Source of the DNA: Uloborus plumipes
Lineage: Eukaryota; Arthropoda; Arachnida; Araneae; Uloboridae
NCBI GenBank assembly: GCA_038373865.1
Contig: JAXGGA010002819.1
Span: 49,983 to 113,982, forward strand
Reading direction: 5' to 3'
DNA length: 64,000 bases
The notes under the pieces are model-generated. The model had not been told where the DNA came from and did no database searches. It saw only the letters and a list, made by a program, of their open reading frames with translations. The position numbers and the translations under genes are program-made. Numbering within the stretch: position 1 is the first letter of the stretch; each line of letters begins with the position of its first letter. This document shows positions 62,845 through 64,000 of the stretch, piece after piece.

Positions 62845-64000
62845 CTGAAAATTTGAAAGAATAGTTCAACATTCAGAAATTTAACTTTTATAAAAAAGCA
62901 ATCCGATATTTCGATTTAAAAACGTACTGCATTAGAAAAGAGAGAAATATTAAAAATTTAAAGAAAGATAGTTTGAAACATTAGATGATGTTATCTTTCA
63001 TTATTTAAATGAAAATTCTCTTATTTTTATTTAGAAAGTTGTTTTGCATGATTTACCATCGCTGTTTCAAGCTTTTTAAATATTAGCTACTAGAGGTTTC
63101 TCTACGTCAGATAATTGTATTCAACGAGCACAGGCTAAATATAAAGAGTGCTTCAAAAATACAGGAGCAGAGGTAGTTTAATTTTGATAAATGTTTTAGA
63201 ATTATTTTCATGCTAGTAATTAATATAATCATCAAAATCCAAGCACGTCTGATTATTTTTTTAATTAGTTTATGATTTTTATACACAACATAGAACTGCT
63301 CGGGAAAAAATACAAAATACTACTGAAATCCAGCACATATTTTCTTCAAATCGTTTCTTTTAGATTATCAAAATTAATTTTATCCTGGAAAATTAGAGTT
63401 CCATTAGAGCCCATAACTTTAAACGGCAGTAAAAAGTTGTAACAGAGGTTTATTTGCCAAAATAGATAACTAATTAATGGGTAATGTATATCGGAATTAA
63501 TTAGTACCATTGATCTGTTACAGTCTCTTGTGTTACGATAGTGGATTCAAAGTTAAAACAATTTTACTTTTACAATCAAAAACGCTAAATATTCGAACGT
63601 GTTGCACAACACGTTGACTTTCCGCTTATACACTTTTTATTCCTTTAAATGTAGTTTATTTGCCCTCGATTTATTTTTGAGGCATCATGCTTATCCAAAA
63701 ATCACATGCGTTTGTAACCTTTAAAAAATAAGCTTAATAACTGTAACTTAAAAATTATTATGGAATATCAGATTCATAGTTTACGTCACTTTGCAACTAA
63801 GTGTATAACAATTCAAAAACCTAATCAGATACTTTTTTTCTCACTGAGAGTCATCCTTTCCTTTTTATAGGTTTTCATTTAATAATATGTAAATCGCGTA
63901 GAAACGGGATTTCTGTTTCTTTTCTTTTTTTACTTTTTTTCCTCACAATATTCTTTATGTGATAATTTTATTTAAGAGCTGTATCCTTATTAATGCAAGA
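62845..64000. other. Intron upstream of the last FNIII domain (runs off the window)
   Basis: About 1.15 kb of AT-rich sequence without a recognisable exon; the previous FNIII exon should lie beyond the right edge. Confidence 0.55.

Larger units (their letters stand above)
51344..64000 (-). other. sDscam: 3' constant part of an sDscam-like gene (partial gene span)
   Basis: Gene-level entry for five joined exons on the minus strand: 62844-62746, 62080-61892, 60860-60711, 57507-57308 and 51505-51344. Phases run 1-1-1-1-0 and join without a stop, with GT donors and AG acceptors throughout. The encoded order is one FNIII domain, a transmembrane helix and a cytoplasmic tail of about 130 residues, which is the 3' end expected of a shortened chelicerate Dscam. 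Ig domains, earlier FNIII domains and any 5' cassettes lie beyond position 64000, so whether this gene is of the alpha or beta subtype cannot be told here. The family acts in homophilic cell recognition at the plasma membrane (established for Dscam relatives; inferred for this gene). Confidence 0.85.

Overview
The window is eukaryotic, intron-rich and strongly AT-rich. It carries parts of two shortened Dscam (sDscam) genes, the Ig-superfamily genes with tandem 5' cassettes known from chelicerates. With the many decayed DNA transposons, this points to an arachnid (spider or scorpion); I cannot name the species. All recognised host exons lie on the minus strand, so transcription runs right to left.

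Right part (51.3-64 kb): the 3' constant end of one sDscam-like gene. In transcription order it has two exons forming one complete fibronectin type III domain (62844-62746 and 62080-61892), a transmembrane exon (60860-60711), a tyrosine-rich cytoplasmic exon (57507-57308) and a last exon ending in polyglutamine and polyproline (51505-51344, with stop). Its Ig and earlier FNIII exons must lie beyond the right edge.

Middle (25.1-51.3 kb): about 26 kb between the genes, with no host exon I can support. It contains a Tc1-like element with 49-bp inverted repeats and a broken transposase, a Tc3-like transposase remnant, a Helitron with helicase remnant, a very large hairpin element, GC-rich and AT-rich minisatellites, a 153-bp tandem duplication and several MITE-like elements.

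Left part (1-25.1 kb): four successive variable cassettes (here A to D) of a second, head-to-tail sDscam gene of the beta type. Each cassette has four exons: signal peptide, Ig1, first half of Ig2, second half of Ig2 (the last exon of D is outside the window). Every junction is phase 1 and exon lengths are nearly constant (282-285, 117 and 147-159 bp). Each cassette has its own upstream promoter region holding a shared GTGGCGC(T/A) element in the same orientation, resembling the core of a CTCF site and recalling the conserved promoter element of vertebrate clustered protocadherins. A transcript starting at one promoter should join its own four exons and then skip all downstream cassettes to reach constant exons left of the window. 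Different promoters would therefore give different adhesive N-termini on one shared receptor body.

Introns carry further mobile DNA: three copies of a TTAA-flanked piggyBac-type MITE, a PIF/Harbinger MITE, two tRNA-derived SINE-like units, a Ty3/gypsy pol scrap, a second Helitron with helicase remnant and two large foldback elements inside the right-hand gene.
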